Source: Qipengyuania aurantiaca
GTDB lineage: Bacteria > Pseudomonadota > Alphaproteobacteria > Sphingomonadales > Sphingomonadaceae
Assembly: GCF_019711375.1 (NCBI RefSeq)
Contig: NZ_CP081295.1
Coordinates: forward strand, 1,488,001 to 1,552,000
Length of the DNA stretch: 64,000 nt
Direction: 5' to 3'
Both the position numbers and the translations under genes were made by a program. Shown here piece by piece: positions 46,159-55,158 of this stretch; the first letter of the stretch is position 1; each line of letters starts with the position of its first letter. The notes under the pieces are model-generated. The model had not been told where the DNA came from. It saw only the letters and a program-made list of their open reading frames with translations, and did no database searches.

Positions 46159-46173
46159 TGTGATGTCATCACA
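46159..46173. promoter_or_regulatory. perfect palindrome upstream of the czc operon
   Basis: TGTGATG-T-CATCACA, a perfect 15-bp palindrome 58 bp upstream of the start of the His-rich gene that heads the czc operon. Position and symmetry suggest an operator. It resembles a Crp-type site with one base less in the spacer; a GntR- or ArsR-type regulator is also possible. No regulator gene sits beside it. Confidence 0.5.
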
Positions 46174-46204
46174 AAGCGATAGTCCTCTCTAGCGCGTTTC
46201 TTTT

Positions 46205-46579
46205 TTACCCATCATTTCGATTTGTTGGTAGACCTAGCACACGTCTGATCTCCGGCTCTATTTCCATCCGGGTGAAAGCACTGACATTGGAACGGCCGGT
46301 GTTTCCGACCGGCAGCTTTCCTGTAGCGTTACCCAGGGGAGCGAGCGCAAGCCTGAACATCTGACCGCGGACCTCCCGCCAGTCTCCTACTCTCCAGGCA
46401 AGCCGCAGCATGCGCAAATGCGCGACGCAGTGCGGTCCGAAACGGTCTTGAGCGACCACGTGGGCGCGCTGGAGATGGTGCCAGGCTTCCTCGAAATTCT
46501 GCTCCTTCGCGGCCTTCGCTGCGCGTCGGTATTCTTCTGCGAGGAATGCATTCCTGCTGCTGATAGTATTGCTATTCAT
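46205..46579 (-). CDS. DUF3703 family protein
   Basis: 124 aa from the ATG at 46579, overlapping the CDF gene by 8 bases. Matches DUF3703: EEYRRAAKAAKEQNFEEAWHHLQRAHVVAQ and HCVAHLRMLRLAWRVGDWREVRGQMFRLALAPLG, LPVGNTGRSNVSAF. The histidine-containing helices might bind metal. DUF3703 genes are known companions of CDF-type transporters and MerR regulators; function is unknown. Confidence 0.85.
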   Translation of the reverse strand: MNSNTISSRNAFLAEEYRRAAKAAKEQNFEEAWHHLQRAHVVAQDRFGPHCVAHLRMLRLAWRVGDWREVRGQMFRLALAPLGNATGKLPVGNTGRSNVSAFTRMEIEPEIRRVLGLPTNRNDG

Positions 46580-47192
46580 GGGCCAGCTCCCGCCGCGCCT
46601 GCCCGAATACCTCGATGCTTCCCCAGAACGCCAGTCCGGCCATGATCGAGGCGACCAGCAGGTCGGGCCATGCCTGACCCGTTCCGAAAACGCCGAGAGC
46701 GGCCCCGAGAACCGCGATGTTCCCGATGGCGTCGTTGCGCGAGCAAATCCAGACCGACCGCATGTTCGCATCGCCCTCGCGGAAGCGGAAAAGCATAAGT
46801 GCGACGATTACGTTGGTCGCCAACGCCAGCGTGCCGACTATTCCCATCGTCGAAGGCTCCGGATCGGCACCTGCTATGAGGCCATAGATGGCGTAGCCGA
46901 TCACCCAGATACCGAAGGCGAGCATGGTTGCTGCCTTTATCAGAGCAGCTTTCGCCCGCCATGCGAGCGCCATCCCGGCAACGCCCAGGCTGATCGCATA
47001 GTTCGCTGCATCGCCGAAGAAATCGAGCGCGTCGGCCTGAAGGGAGCGGGAATCGGCAGCGATACCCGTTACCATTTCGACTATGAACATGGCTGCGTTC
47101 GCGATGAGCGCGATCCAAAGGGCGCGGCGCCAGCGCGGCTCATTGTGCGCAGCGGTATCGGGTTCCGGTGTCTGGCAGCAGGACTTGGCCAT
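46572..47192 (-). CDS. cation diffusion facilitator-like transporter
   Basis: 206 aa from the ATG at 47192, about 19 bp upstream of which the leader of the MerR-controlled promoter ends; an in-frame ATG at 47234 would lie within the operator. Begins with a Cys pair (MAKSCCQTPEPD), then six short membrane segments; ADSRSLQADALDFFGDAANYAISLG is the CDF TM2 metal-site pattern (D-x3-D like). It lacks the large C-terminal cytoplasmic domain of classical CDF proteins. Likely exports Zn, Cd or Pb; regulated by the divergent MerR protein. Confidence 0.82.
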   Translation of the reverse strand: MAKSCCQTPEPDTAAHNEPRWRRALWIALIANAAMFIVEMVTGIAADSRSLQADALDFFGDAANYAISLGVAGMALAWRAKAALIKAATMLAFGIWVIGYAIYGLIAGADPEPSTMGIVGTLALATNVIVALMLFRFREGDANMRSVWICSRNDAIGNIAVLGAALGVFGTGQAWPDLLVASIMAGLAFWGSIEVFGQARRELAHE

Positions 47193-47225
47193 GCGGCTCT
47201 CCTTGCAACATTCGAGTCGCAAGCA

Positions 47226-47256
47226 CATATGCACCTTGTAGCAACTACAAGGTCAA
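47226..47256 (-). promoter_or_regulatory. MerR-type promoter/operator of the CDF gene
   Basis: On the minus strand: -35 TTGACC (47251-47256), 19-bp spacer, -10 CATATG (47226-47231). The spacer holds the perfect dyad CCTTGTAGCAACTACAAGG (plus 47234-47252; 8-3-8). An over-long 19-bp spacer with a dyad inside is the mark of MerR-family activation by DNA untwisting. The dyad ends 7 bp before the start of the regulator gene at 47260. Confidence 0.88.
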
Positions 47257-47259
47257 GCG

Positions 47260-47655
47260 ATGCGTATCGGAGAACTCGCCAAAGCCACCGGCACCAAGGC
47301 GGAAACCATCCGCTATTATGAGCGTGAAGTTGTTCTGCCCGTCGCCGACAGGACTGATAGTAACTACCGTGATTATTCCGACAGCCATTTGGCTACCCTG
47401 ACTTTCGTGCGTAGGGCTAGAGGCTTGGGATTCAACATGGTGCAAGTGAAAGAATTGCTCATGCTTTCCGATCACGACGACAAGCCCTGCGAAGATGTTG
47501 ATCAAATCGTGCGGGATCATCTCGAGGATGTCGAACGCAAGATCTTAGATTTGCAGTCACTCCATGGCGAGCTTGGGCAGCTTCTTCATTCCTGCCGTTC
47601 GGACAGGGTAGGCGAGTGTCGCATTCTCGAAAGCCTCGCGCGCCCCATGCGTTGA
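47260..47655 (+). CDS. cadR: MerR-family metal sensor (CadR/PbrR-like)
   Basis: 131 aa. N-terminal winged HTH (MRIGELAKATGTKAETIRYYERE), long dimerisation helix and a C-terminal metal loop. Cysteines 77, 112 and 120 match the Cys77/Cys112/Cys119 set of Cd sensor CadR and the equivalents in PbrR, with one extra residue between the last two. Senses Cd, Pb or Zn and activates the divergent CDF/DUF3703 operon. Symbol is by likeness; the metal is not certain. Confidence 0.85.
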   Translation: MRIGELAKATGTKAETIRYYEREVVLPVADRTDSNYRDYSDSHLATLTFVRRARGLGFNMVQVKELLMLSDHDDKPCEDVDQIVRDHLEDVERKILDLQSLHGELGQLLHSCRSDRVGECRILESLARPMR

Positions 47656-47881
47656 CAATGACTGGCGGAGGGTCGGCTTTGGACGTCATTGGATGCAGTC
47701 TCAGAAGACCGAAATGAGGTGCAAGGCGTACATTGATCCCGCCCTGACTTCAGTAGCCGCAGAACCAATGTTGAGTCCCAAAAAAGCTACGTGATCATCC
47801 AAATAGGATGTTCATTAGCTGTCCTAAATTGAACACATCAAAAATGAAGGCCCGCCATTCGCCCACACTAAGCGGCGGTGT

Positions 47882-49102
47882 TCAAAACCAGAATCGGACG
47901 CCCACAACGTAGTTGGTCACGCTCGGATCCTCGCCCGCAATGCGGGCATAGTCGGCGCTTTGGCCCACCTTCCATTCCTGTTCAACGCCGACATAGGGCG
48001 CGAATTCACGCGCGAATTCGTAGCGCAGCCGCAGTCCGAGTTCGACCGATTCGAGACCTGCTCCGACACCCAGTTCGGGAATGTCCTGCGCTGACAGGTT
48101 TACTTCGGCGCGCGGTTGCAGGATCAGGCGCTGGGTAATGCGCTGGTCTAGTTCGGCTTCCACACGTGCCGTCAGATCGCCTTTGGTGGACAGGAACGCG
48201 GCCGCGTCGATCTCGAACATATAAGGCGCAAGTCCCTGCACGCCGATGACGGCATGGGTGCGTTCGGGACCGGTCAGGTCCTGTCGAACACCAGCCTGCA
48301 GGTCCCACCAAGGACCGATCGCGTGGCTCCAAAGGCCTTGGATTTCGGCGGACTCGGGCTTCTCTCCGAAGGTACCTTCGCCCTCGCTCTTGAACCAGAA
48401 TTTGTCGAGGTCGCCGCCGTAATAGCCTTGCACGTCCCACAAGTAACCATCGCCACCTTCCCGTGCGCGATACTCAGCCCGATCGCCCTGGAACCAGAAC
48501 ACGTTCATCCCGCCGTTCTCGGCGCGCAGAGCATCGCGCGAGGCGCGCATCGCTTCGGCGCCCCAGATCGCGTCGGCGGCGCGGGGCGGTCCCGATCCCG
48601 CCGCTGCCGGAGGCGGTCCTTGTGGGATGGGTGTCATGTCCATCGTGCCATGGTCCATGGCTCCGTGGTCCATGTCTCCATGGGCCATCGTCTGATGGTC
48701 CATCGGCGCTTGGCCGGACGATTGCATCCCTTCATGGCCCATCGCCGCGTGGTCCATGCTTTCCATATTGGAATGTTCCATCGCCGGCATCTCGCTATGA
48801 TCCATCGCCGAATGGTCCATGGCGGAATGGTCCATTCCTTCCATTTGAGCGTGGTCCATCTGCGAATGATCCATGCCAGAATGGCCCTCGTGCCGATCGG
48901 CGGAGACTGGTTCCCCCGGTGGCGTGGCAGGCTCACAAGCCCCCTCGGGCACCGGATGGCCCATGGCGCGATGGCGTGCGGCTTCCTGTTCGCATTCGGT
49001 CTGGGCTGGCGATTGCGCGCTAGGCAGCGCGTGACCTGAATGGTCCTGTGCGATAGCGGGAGTTGCGGCGCTCGCGAGGAGCATGGCGACGACCAGGCGC
49101 AT
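47882..49102 (-). CDS. copB: copper resistance protein CopB
   Basis: 406 aa with signal peptide (MRLVVAMLLASAATPAIAQ). Residues ~70-165 are a Met/His/Asp-rich repeat region made of MDHS/MDHA-type units (over a dozen), a copper-binding low-complexity stretch. The C-terminal ~230 residues are the CopB outer-membrane beta-barrel (WFQGDRAEYR; SHAIGPWWDLQAGVRQDL; YVGVEQEWKVGQSADYAR, ending VVGVRFWF). Overlaps copA by one base. Works with the periplasmic oxidase CopA. Confidence 0.95.
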   Translation of the reverse strand: MRLVVAMLLASAATPAIAQDHSGHALPSAQSPAQTECEQEAARHRAMGHPVPEGACEPATPPGEPVSADRHEGHSGMDHSQMDHAQMEGMDHSAMDHSAMDHSEMPAMEHSNMESMDHAAMGHEGMQSSGQAPMDHQTMAHGDMDHGAMDHGTMDMTPIPQGPPPAAAGSGPPRAADAIWGAEAMRASRDALRAENGGMNVFWFQGDRAEYRAREGGDGYLWDVQGYYGGDLDKFWFKSEGEGTFGEKPESAEIQGLWSHAIGPWWDLQAGVRQDLTGPERTHAVIGVQGLAPYMFEIDAAAFLSTKGDLTARVEAELDQRITQRLILQPRAEVNLSAQDIPELGVGAGLESVELGLRLRYEFAREFAPYVGVEQEWKVGQSADYARIAGEDPSVTNYVVGVRFWF

Positions 49103-50922
49103 CAGTCTTCTCCCACCCGCTTCACATCGGGTGCCGAAGGCGGCTTGGCGACGGTCACGATCTGAAACATGCCCGAATGCATGTGGTAGAGCAGATGGCA
49201 GTGGAAGGCCCAGTCGCCCTGTTCGTCGGCGGTGAGGTCGAAGGTCGCGCTGCCGCTGGGCTGGACGATCACCGTGTGCTTCTGCGGCTGGCGATCGGCA
49301 GGCGCGCCGTTGACCAGTTCGAAGAAATGGCCGTGCAGGTGGATCGGGTGCGCCATCATCGTGTCGTTGACGAGTTTGACCCGCACGCGTTCGTTATAGG
49401 CGAAGCGGATCGGATCGTCGCTCACGGCGGTGAACTTCTTGCCGTCGAACGACCACATGTAGCGCTCCATATTGCCGGTCAGATGAATCTCCATTTGTCG
49501 TGACGGGCGGCGCAGATCGTCGTTCGGTTCGAGCGCGACAAGATCTTTGTAGTTCAGGACTTTGTGCGGCACGTCGTCCAGCCCAAGGCCAGGATCGCCC
49601 ATGCGATCGACCGGATTCATCGACACCATGTCGATACCGGGGCCGACCTTCACACTGGGCGGCAGCAGGGACGTGTCGCGCATGTTCATGCCGCTCATAT
49701 CCATTCCGGACATCGGATCGGGGGTCGCACCCTGCGATGACATGTCATGGCCCATGGCCGTATGATCCATGCCGGCCATGTCGCCGCTGCCATGGTCCAT
49801 TCCACCCGACCCGTGGCTCATACCCATGTCCGCCATCGTCAGAAGCGGCGGATCGCGCAAGGGCGGGATAGGAGCCCGCGCGCCGGGACGCGAGGCGAGG
49901 GTCGCCACCGCCATGCCCGACCGGTCCATGCTCTCGGCCACGATTGTCCGCGCCTCACCGGTCGGCTCGACAACGATGTCGTAGGTCTCCGCCGTGCCGA
50001 TCTGGAACTCCTCGACCTCGACCGGGCGCACGTTTTGCCCATCGGCGCCAACCACCCAGAACTTCACCCCGGGAATGCGGACGTTGAAGAAGGTCATCGC
50101 GCTGCCGTTGATGACGCGCAGCCGCACCCGCTCGCCGGGATTAAATAGGAACTCGAGACCCTCTTCCGGGCCGCGTCCGTTGGCGAGATAGGTGTAAGTC
50201 GAGCCCGTCACGTCCAGGATGTCGGTCGCCATCATGCGCATGCGCGCCCACATCCGCCGGTCTTCGCCAGAGAGCGGATAGTCGTCGGTCCAAGTGTTCT
50301 GCTGGTAATTGAAGTAGCCTTCGCCCTTCTTCAGCTTGTCCATGATGGTGTGCGGGTGGAGCGGGGTGAAATCGCTCAGCAGCAGCACGTAATCGCGGTC
50401 TGCCTGCACCGCGTCCGGGCCGGAGGGTTCGACCACGATCGGCCCGTAATGCCCCGCCTGTTCCTGCAGTCCCGAATGGCTGTGCCACCAGTAGGTGCCG
50501 TGCTGGCGAAGCGCAGGGATGTCGTAGACGAAGGTCTCACCCGGCTTAATCCCGGGGAAGCTGACGCCAGGGACGCCATCGAACTGGAACGGCAGCAGCA
50601 GGCCATGCCAATGGATCGAGCTGTCCTCATCAAGAGTGTTCGTGACCGCGAGGCGAACCGGCTGACCTTCGCGCAGGCGCACCAGCGGACCGGGCACGCT
50701 ACCGTTCACGGCGACTGCGTGTCCGCGGCGGCCCTGCACGACGCGCGGGCCTTCGCCGATTGTCAGGGCAATGTCGCGGCCTGACACCGCGTCGAAGCCA
50801 GGGCGGATCGATCCACCGCCGTGCAGATCGGCACCGCGTGCCCAGGCGGGCAAGGCCAGTGCACCTGCGCCAAGCGCTCCTGCTCCAATCAGTCTTCGAC
50901 GGGAAACCAGCAATTGAGACAT
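49102..50922 (-). CDS. copA: periplasmic multicopper oxidase CopA
   Basis: 606 aa from the ATG at 50922, which starts just before a twin-arginine signal (SRRRLIGAGALGAGALALPAWA) and has AAGGAG 10 bases upstream. Type 1-3 copper sites are visible: HWHGLLLPFQ near residue 101, YWWHSHSGLQEQ, AHPIHLHGHFF and HCHLLYHMHSGMF near 574. Between them is the Met-rich segment (MGMSHGSGGMDHGSGDMAG and MSGMDMSGMNM). Oxidises Cu(I) to Cu(II) in the periplasm. Operon with copB, controlled from the csoR intergenic region. Confidence 0.95.
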   Translation of the reverse strand: MSQLLVSRRRLIGAGALGAGALALPAWARGADLHGGGSIRPGFDAVSGRDIALTIGEGPRVVQGRRGHAVAVNGSVPGPLVRLREGQPVRLAVTNTLDEDSSIHWHGLLLPFQFDGVPGVSFPGIKPGETFVYDIPALRQHGTYWWHSHSGLQEQAGHYGPIVVEPSGPDAVQADRDYVLLLSDFTPLHPHTIMDKLKKGEGYFNYQQNTWTDDYPLSGEDRRMWARMRMMATDILDVTGSTYTYLANGRGPEEGLEFLFNPGERVRLRVINGSAMTFFNVRIPGVKFWVVGADGQNVRPVEVEEFQIGTAETYDIVVEPTGEARTIVAESMDRSGMAVATLASRPGARAPIPPLRDPPLLTMADMGMSHGSGGMDHGSGDMAGMDHTAMGHDMSSQGATPDPMSGMDMSGMNMRDTSLLPPSVKVGPGIDMVSMNPVDRMGDPGLGLDDVPHKVLNYKDLVALEPNDDLRRPSRQMEIHLTGNMERYMWSFDGKKFTAVSDDPIRFAYNERVRVKLVNDTMMAHPIHLHGHFFELVNGAPADRQPQKHTVIVQPSGSATFDLTADEQGDWAFHCHLLYHMHSGMFQIVTVAKPPSAPDVKRVGED

Positions 50923-50954
50923 GGGTCTTGCAACTCCTTCTGCCCTTGTCATAT

Positions 50955-50993
50955 ATACCCCCCAAGGGTATTGCAAGATACCCCGCAGGGTAT
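50955..50993. promoter_or_regulatory. two CsoR-type operators
   Basis: Two inverted repeats: ATACCC-N5-GGGTAT (50955-50971) and ATACCC-N4-GGGTAT (50978-50993; ATACCCCGCAGGGTAT). This G/C-tract dyad flanked by TA is the CsoR/RcnR-class operator type. They lie in the 94-bp gap between divergent copA and csoR, so one repressor can govern both copper operons. Confidence 0.82.
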
Positions 50994-51016
50994 TCCCCGC
51001 AGATGGAGCGTTAAAC

Positions 51017-51292
51017 GTGTCAGCAACCGATGGTTCCCGCATCGTAAATCGTCTTCGCAGGATCGAGGGACAGGTGCGCGGCGTGGCGCAGATGATCGAG
51101 GATGATCGTTACTGCATCGACGTCCTGAACCAGGTCCAGGCGATCAAGGCTGCTCTCGGCCGTGCCGAGAGCGAAATCTTAAAGCGCCATGCGGCTTGCT
51201 GCGTGGCTGAAGCGATCGCCAGTGGTGACGCAGATGAACAGAAGCAGAAGTTCGGCGAACTGGTTGACCTTTTCGAGAAGGCCAAGCGGTGA
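51017..51292 (+). CDS. csoR: CsoR-type copper-sensing repressor
   Basis: 91 aa from the GTG at 51017 (GGAG 9-12 bases upstream). All-helical CsoR/RcnR family (DGSRIVNRLRRIEGQVRGVAQMIEDDRYCIDVLNQVQAIK). Cys33, His58 and Cys62 reproduce the Cu(I) ligand set of CsoR (Cys36-His61-Cys65) with the same spacing. The next gene starts with a 4-base overlap. Should derepress copAB and the rightward operon on copper binding. Confidence 0.93.
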   Translation: MSATDGSRIVNRLRRIEGQVRGVAQMIEDDRYCIDVLNQVQAIKAALGRAESEILKRHAACCVAEAIASGDADEQKQKFGELVDLFEKAKR

Positions 51293-51904
51293 ACTTCGTT
51301 CTGCGCCTTTTGGCCAGCCTGGCTCTTCTTCTCTCTGCGACGATTGCGTTCGCGCATGGCGACAAGAAGCACAGGGAGGCGAAACGTCCTGCTGCAACCA
51401 CAGCGGTCGCTGCTCAGCCCGCTCACGATATGGAAGCGATGGGTCGCGCCGCAGTTACCGAAGAAACCACGCAAGGCCATGATGCCGAGCAGGTGGAGCG
51501 CGGTGGCATCGCTGGTGCCTTGAAAAGCCTGCATCCGGCAACCGTCCACTTTCCCATAGCGCTCTTGCTGATGGCAGCACTTACCGAGCTGTTCGTGATG
51601 GCGCGCCGCACTCCCGAACGCGAAGCTGCCGTGAAGATCATGATCTACGGCGGCGCTGCGGGCAGCGCTGTTCGGATGGATACATACCGGACTGTGGTTC
51701 GGCGGTGATACCGTCATGCAGCTTCACCGGTGGAACGGGATGTTGATCGCAGCCCTCAACTCGGTGGCAGCGTGGATCGCGTTTCAAAATCCGCAGTCTC
51801 GCCTTGCTTTTCGCCTCATGCTTTTCCCGATTGCAGCGCTGCTGATCGCTCAGGGTTACATGGGCGGCGAACTCGCTCATGGTCTCAATCACCTCAAACT
51901 CTGA
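51289..51904 (+). pseudogene. DUF2231 membrane protein, broken by a +1 frameshift
   Basis: The first frame (51289-51708) has a signal peptide (LLASLALLLSATIAFAHG), a His-rich linker and the start of a DUF2231 core (LHPATVHFPIALLLMAALTELF ... MIYGGAAGSAV). After the GGG at 51660-51662 the continuation is in another frame: LFGWIHTGLWFGGDTVMQLHRWNGMLIAALNSVAAW, ending at 51904. Removing one G joins them into one DUF2231 protein of about 204 aa. DUF2231 proteins are common in copper operons. It is a recent lesion, a programmed shift or a sequencing error. Confidence 0.85.
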
Positions 51905-51915
51905 AGGAGCCTGCA

Positions 51916-52287
51916 ATGCGATTCAATTCTCACGCACTCGCCGGAAAGTCGTTGCTTGCGTCAGCGCTCTTGCTTCCGCTGGCAGCTTGCAGTGATGCCG
52001 GCGCTCCGGTGGAAGAGAAAACTCCGGCAGCTCATTCAATTAGCGCCACGCCGGCTCCGGTTGCTTCCGAGCCGGTCACCGAACTGGTCGCTGAGCCCAC
52101 AGATGACACGCCAGTCGCCGCATCGGTTCCGCAGCCTGCAACCACCAGCGCGCCCGCGCCTTCCGCTCGCAAGGCTGCGCCGGCACCCGTCGCAACTCCC
52201 ACGCCGACTGCAGCCGCTGATCCGCATGCCGACCACGACATGTCCACCATGTCCGACGAAGAAATGAAAGCAATGGGACACAACTGA
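51916..52287 (+). CDS. Pro/Ala-rich lipoprotein with Met/His tail
   Basis: 123 aa from the ATG at 51916 (AAGGAG 6-11 bases upstream). Lipobox LPLAAC (Cys near 25), then a ~75-residue Pro/Ala/Thr linker of low complexity and a C-terminal Met/His motif DPHADHDMSTMSDEEMKAMGHN, likely copper-binding. Fourth position of the csoR operon; overlaps the next start by one base. No named family; a tethered periplasmic copper-binding protein is inferred. Confidence 0.8.
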   Translation: MRFNSHALAGKSLLASALLLPLAACSDAGAPVEEKTPAAHSISATPAPVASEPVTELVAEPTDDTPVAASVPQPATTSAPAPSARKAAPAPVATPTPTAAADPHADHDMSTMSDEEMKAMGHN

Positions 52288-52751
52288 TGAGCCAACACAG
52301 AAATCTGACCCGTCGCCCGCTTCTCCCCATACTTGGCACGATGTTGCTCGCAGCCTGTACGGGCGCGGCGCAGGCAGCCAGCTTCACCATGTATCGCGAT
52401 CCCAGCTGCGGATGCTGCGAAGCCTGGGCCACGCACATGCGGCAGCGCGACCGGCATGAAGTCGCCACATTCGATCACCCCGACATGGCGTCTGTAAAGA
52501 CGCAGAACGGCGTGCCCGATGACCTTCGTTCGTGTCATACCATGATCGCGGATCGCTACGTCATCGAGGGCCACGTACCCGCCGCCGAAGTCGAGCGTCT
52601 GCTCGCGGAAAGACCCGACTGGGTCGAAGGGCTCGCGGTCGCCGGTATGCCGCTCGGGTCGCCCGGCATGGAAGCGGGGGGCAAAGTGCAACCCTATCAG
52701 GTCATAGCGTTCGGCAACGGTCGCCGCGAGGTGTTCGCGTCCTATCCCTGA
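52287..52751 (+). CDS. DUF411 metal-binding protein
   Basis: 154 aa with lipoprotein-like signal ([20 protein letters not shown]). The mature part matches DUF411: [17 protein letters not shown] near residue 37-53, [32 protein letters not shown]. The CGCC and the other Cys/Met residues fit a periplasmic copper chaperone role in this operon. Family function is not established. Confidence 0.9.
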   Translation: MSQHRNLTRRPLLPILGTMLLAACTGAAQAASFTMYRDPSCGCCEAWATHMRQRDRHEVATFDHPDMASVKTQNGVPDDLRSCHTMIADRYVIEGHVPAAEVERLLAERPDWVEGLAVAGMPLGSPGMEAGGKVQPYQVIAFGNGRREVFASYP

Positions 52752-52791
52752 TTTTCAGTCATACGTACCTGCGAAGCAGAGGAGCCAATCT

Positions 52792-55158
52792 ATGAGCTGT
52801 TGCGACACCCACCACGCAGGCAAAGGCCAAGGTGAAGCTACCGCCATCGACCCGGTCTGCGGCATGAGCGTGACGATCGAGGGTGCTACGCATATCGCCG
52901 AGCACGACGGCGCGACCCATTACTTCTGTTCGGTGCGGTGCAAGGACAAGTTCGTCAGCGATCCGGAACATTATCTATCCGGAGCGCATCTCAAGCAGGT
53001 CGAGGACGTTCCGGAAGGGACGATTTACACCTGTCCCATGCATCCCGAGATCCGGCAGGTAGGACCGGGAAGCTGCCCCATCTGCGGAATGGCTCTGGAG
53101 CCTGAGACGGTCAGCCTCGAGGATGGACCCGATCCCGAACTCGTCGACATGACGCGCCGGTTCTGGGTCAGCGCGCTCTTCACCATGCCGTTGTTCGTTT
53201 ATGCGATGAGCGACATGGTGCCCTGGATCAGCTTCGACCGGCTGATCGAACCGGCACGCGCGCAATGGGCGCAGCTGGCGCTCGCCACACCAGTGGTTCT
53301 GTGGGGCGGGTGGCCGTTTTTCGTGCGGGCGTGGCAGTCGCTCAGGACCCGCAACCTCAACATGTTTACGCTGATCGGCTTCGGCGTGGCGATCGCGTTT
53401 CTGTTCAGTCTCATCGCGACGCTCCTGCCCGGCATATTCCCACCCGCGTTCCGCGATCACTCAGGCCGAGTCGGCGTCTATTACGAGGCGGCGGCTGTCA
53501 TTACGACTCTGGTGCTGCTGGGCCAGGTGCTCGAACTCAGGGCGCGGGGCTCGACCTCGAGCGCGCTGCGTGCACTGCTCGAACTTGCGCCGCCGACCGC
53601 GCTCAAGATCTTCGGCAGCGGAGGTGAGCGCGAAGTGTCGCTCGACCAATTGGCAAGCGGTGACCTGCTCCGCGTCCGCCCCGGTGACAAGGTGCCGGTC
53701 GATGGCGAAGTGACCGAAGGTGCGAGCGCGATCGACGAGTCAATGATCAGCGGTGAGCCATTGCCCGTGTCCAAGAAGGCCGGCGACCAGGTTATCGGCG
53801 GAACGGTAAACCAGACGGGCGGCTTCGTTATGCGAGCGGGCGCGGTTGGCAAGGACACGATGCTGTCCAAGATCGTCCAGATGGTCGCCGAAGCTCAGCG
53901 CAGCCGCGCACCGATTCAGCGTCTGGCCGATCAGGTCGCGGCCTGGTTCGTGCCTTCGGTGGTCGTGATCGCGGTCGTTACCTTTATCGTCTGGGCGGTC
54001 TGGGGGCCATTCCCCGCGCTTGCCTATGCGCTGGTCAACGCGATCGCCGTTCTCATCATTGCCTGCCCATGCGCGCTCGGCCTCGCAACGCCGATGTCGA
54101 TCATGACCGGGACCGGCAAGGGCGCCCAGCACGGCATCCTCATTCGCAACGCCGAGGCACTTGAGACGCTCGAAAAGATCGACACGCTGGTGGTCGACAA
54201 GACGGGCACTCTCACCATGGGGAAGCCTGATCTCGTCGCCGTCACTCCCCGAGTGGGCCTGGACGAGGCCGGGTTCCTTTCCGCCGTCGCCGCGGTCGAA
54301 GCGGGGAGCGAGCATCCGCTCGCCCATGCAATAGTTGAAGGCGCCAAGGCGCGAGGCGTGGCGTTCGAGGCAGCGTCTGATTTGTCGTCGACTACCGGCG
54401 AGGGTGTCGAGGCGCGCGTAGGCCCGCGCAAGGTCGCCATTGGCAACGAGAAACTGATGCGGCGGCTCGGTATCGATGATGCGGAATGGCTCGCGTCCGG
54501 AGAAGCCGGACGCTCTCAAGGCCAGACCGTGATGTTCGTGGCCATCGATGGCGCACCGGCAGGGCTGATCGCGGTCGCCGATCCGATCAAGCCGACCAGC
54601 GCTGCGGCCATTCGGGCGCTGCACGAGCGCGGGATCGAAGTGGTCATGCTGACCGGCGATAGCCGCGCCACCGCCGAAGCCGTGGCCCGCCAACTCGGCA
54701 TCGATGAGGTCGAGGCAAACGTCTCGCCCGAGGACAAGCATCGCAAGGTCGAGGCGCTCAAGGCCTCCGGTAAGCGTGTCGCAATGGCAGGGGACGGCAT
54801 CAACGACGCGCCAGCGCTGGCGGCTGCGGATGTCGGCATTGCAATGGGAACCGGCACCGATGTCGCAATCGAAAGCGCCGGTGTCACGCTGGTCCGCGGC
54901 GACCTGACCGGTGCGCTCCAGGCTATCGTGCTGTCGCGCGCCACCATGCGCAATATTCGCCAAAACCTCGTATTCGCGTTCGGTTACAATGCGCTCGGCA
55001 TACCGGTGGCGGCGGGCGTGCTGTTTCCCGCCTTTGGCCTTCTTCTCAATCCGATGATCGCCGCCGCGGCCATGAGCCTCTCGTCGGTGTCGGTCATCGC
55101 CAATGCCCTGCGTCTTCGTGGGCTCAAACTTCCAACCTTGAGCGAAGGTCGGCCATGA
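52792..55158 (+). CDS. Cu+-exporting P1B-1 ATPase with YHS and HMBD domains
   Basis: 788 aa of the CopA/CopZ-type Cu+ ATPases. N-terminus: YHS domain ([14 protein letters not shown] ... [11 protein letters not shown]) and a heavy-metal-binding domain ([22 protein letters not shown]). TM6 has CPC ([12 protein letters not shown], near residue 425), phosphorylation site DKTGTLTMG near 469, SEHPLAHAI and [10 protein letters not shown]. It lacks the GMTCxxC-type HMA domain, which the YHS/HMBD replaces in this subfamily. Pumps Cu(I) out of the cytoplasm. 40 bp downstream of the DUF411 gene and overlapping the channel gene by 4 bases. Confidence 0.95.
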   Translation: MSCCDTHHAGKGQGEATAIDPVCGMSVTIEGATHIAEHDGATHYFCSVRCKDKFVSDPEHYLSGAHLKQVEDVPEGTIYTCPMHPEIRQVGPGSCPICGMALEPETVSLEDGPDPELVDMTRRFWVSALFTMPLFVYAMSDMVPWISFDRLIEPARAQWAQLALATPVVLWGGWPFFVRAWQSLRTRNLNMFTLIGFGVAIAFLFSLIATLLPGIFPPAFRDHSGRVGVYYEAAAVITTLVLLGQVLELRARGSTSSALRALLELAPPTALKIFGSGGEREVSLDQLASGDLLRVRPGDKVPVDGEVTEGASAIDESMISGEPLPVSKKAGDQVIGGTVNQTGGFVMRAGAVGKDTMLSKIVQMVAEAQRSRAPIQRLADQVAAWFVPSVVVIAVVTFIVWAVWGPFPALAYALVNAIAVLIIACPCALGLATPMSIMTGTGKGAQHGILIRNAEALETLEKIDTLVVDKTGTLTMGKPDLVAVTPRVGLDEAGFLSAVAAVEAGSEHPLAHAIVEGAKARGVAFEAASDLSSTTGEGVEARVGPRKVAIGNEKLMRRLGIDDAEWLASGEAGRSQGQTVMFVAIDGAPAGLIAVADPIKPTSAAAIRALHERGIEVVMLTGDSRATAEAVARQLGIDEVEANVSPEDKHRKVEALKASGKRVAMAGDGINDAPALAAADVGIAMGTGTDVAIESAGVTLVRGDLTGALQAIVLSRATMRNIRQNLVFAFGYNALGIPVAAGVLFPAFGLLLNPMIAAAAMSLSSVSVIANALRLRGLKLPTLSEGRP

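Noticed and set aside
48600..48900. CRISPR-like short repeats
   Set aside because: The periodic DNA repeat encodes the Met/His units of CopB in frame; there are no spacers of constant length.
50921..51292. Longer start of csoR at 50921
   Set aside because: It would place both CsoR operators inside the coding region; the GTG at 51017 has a ribosome-binding site and the right family length.
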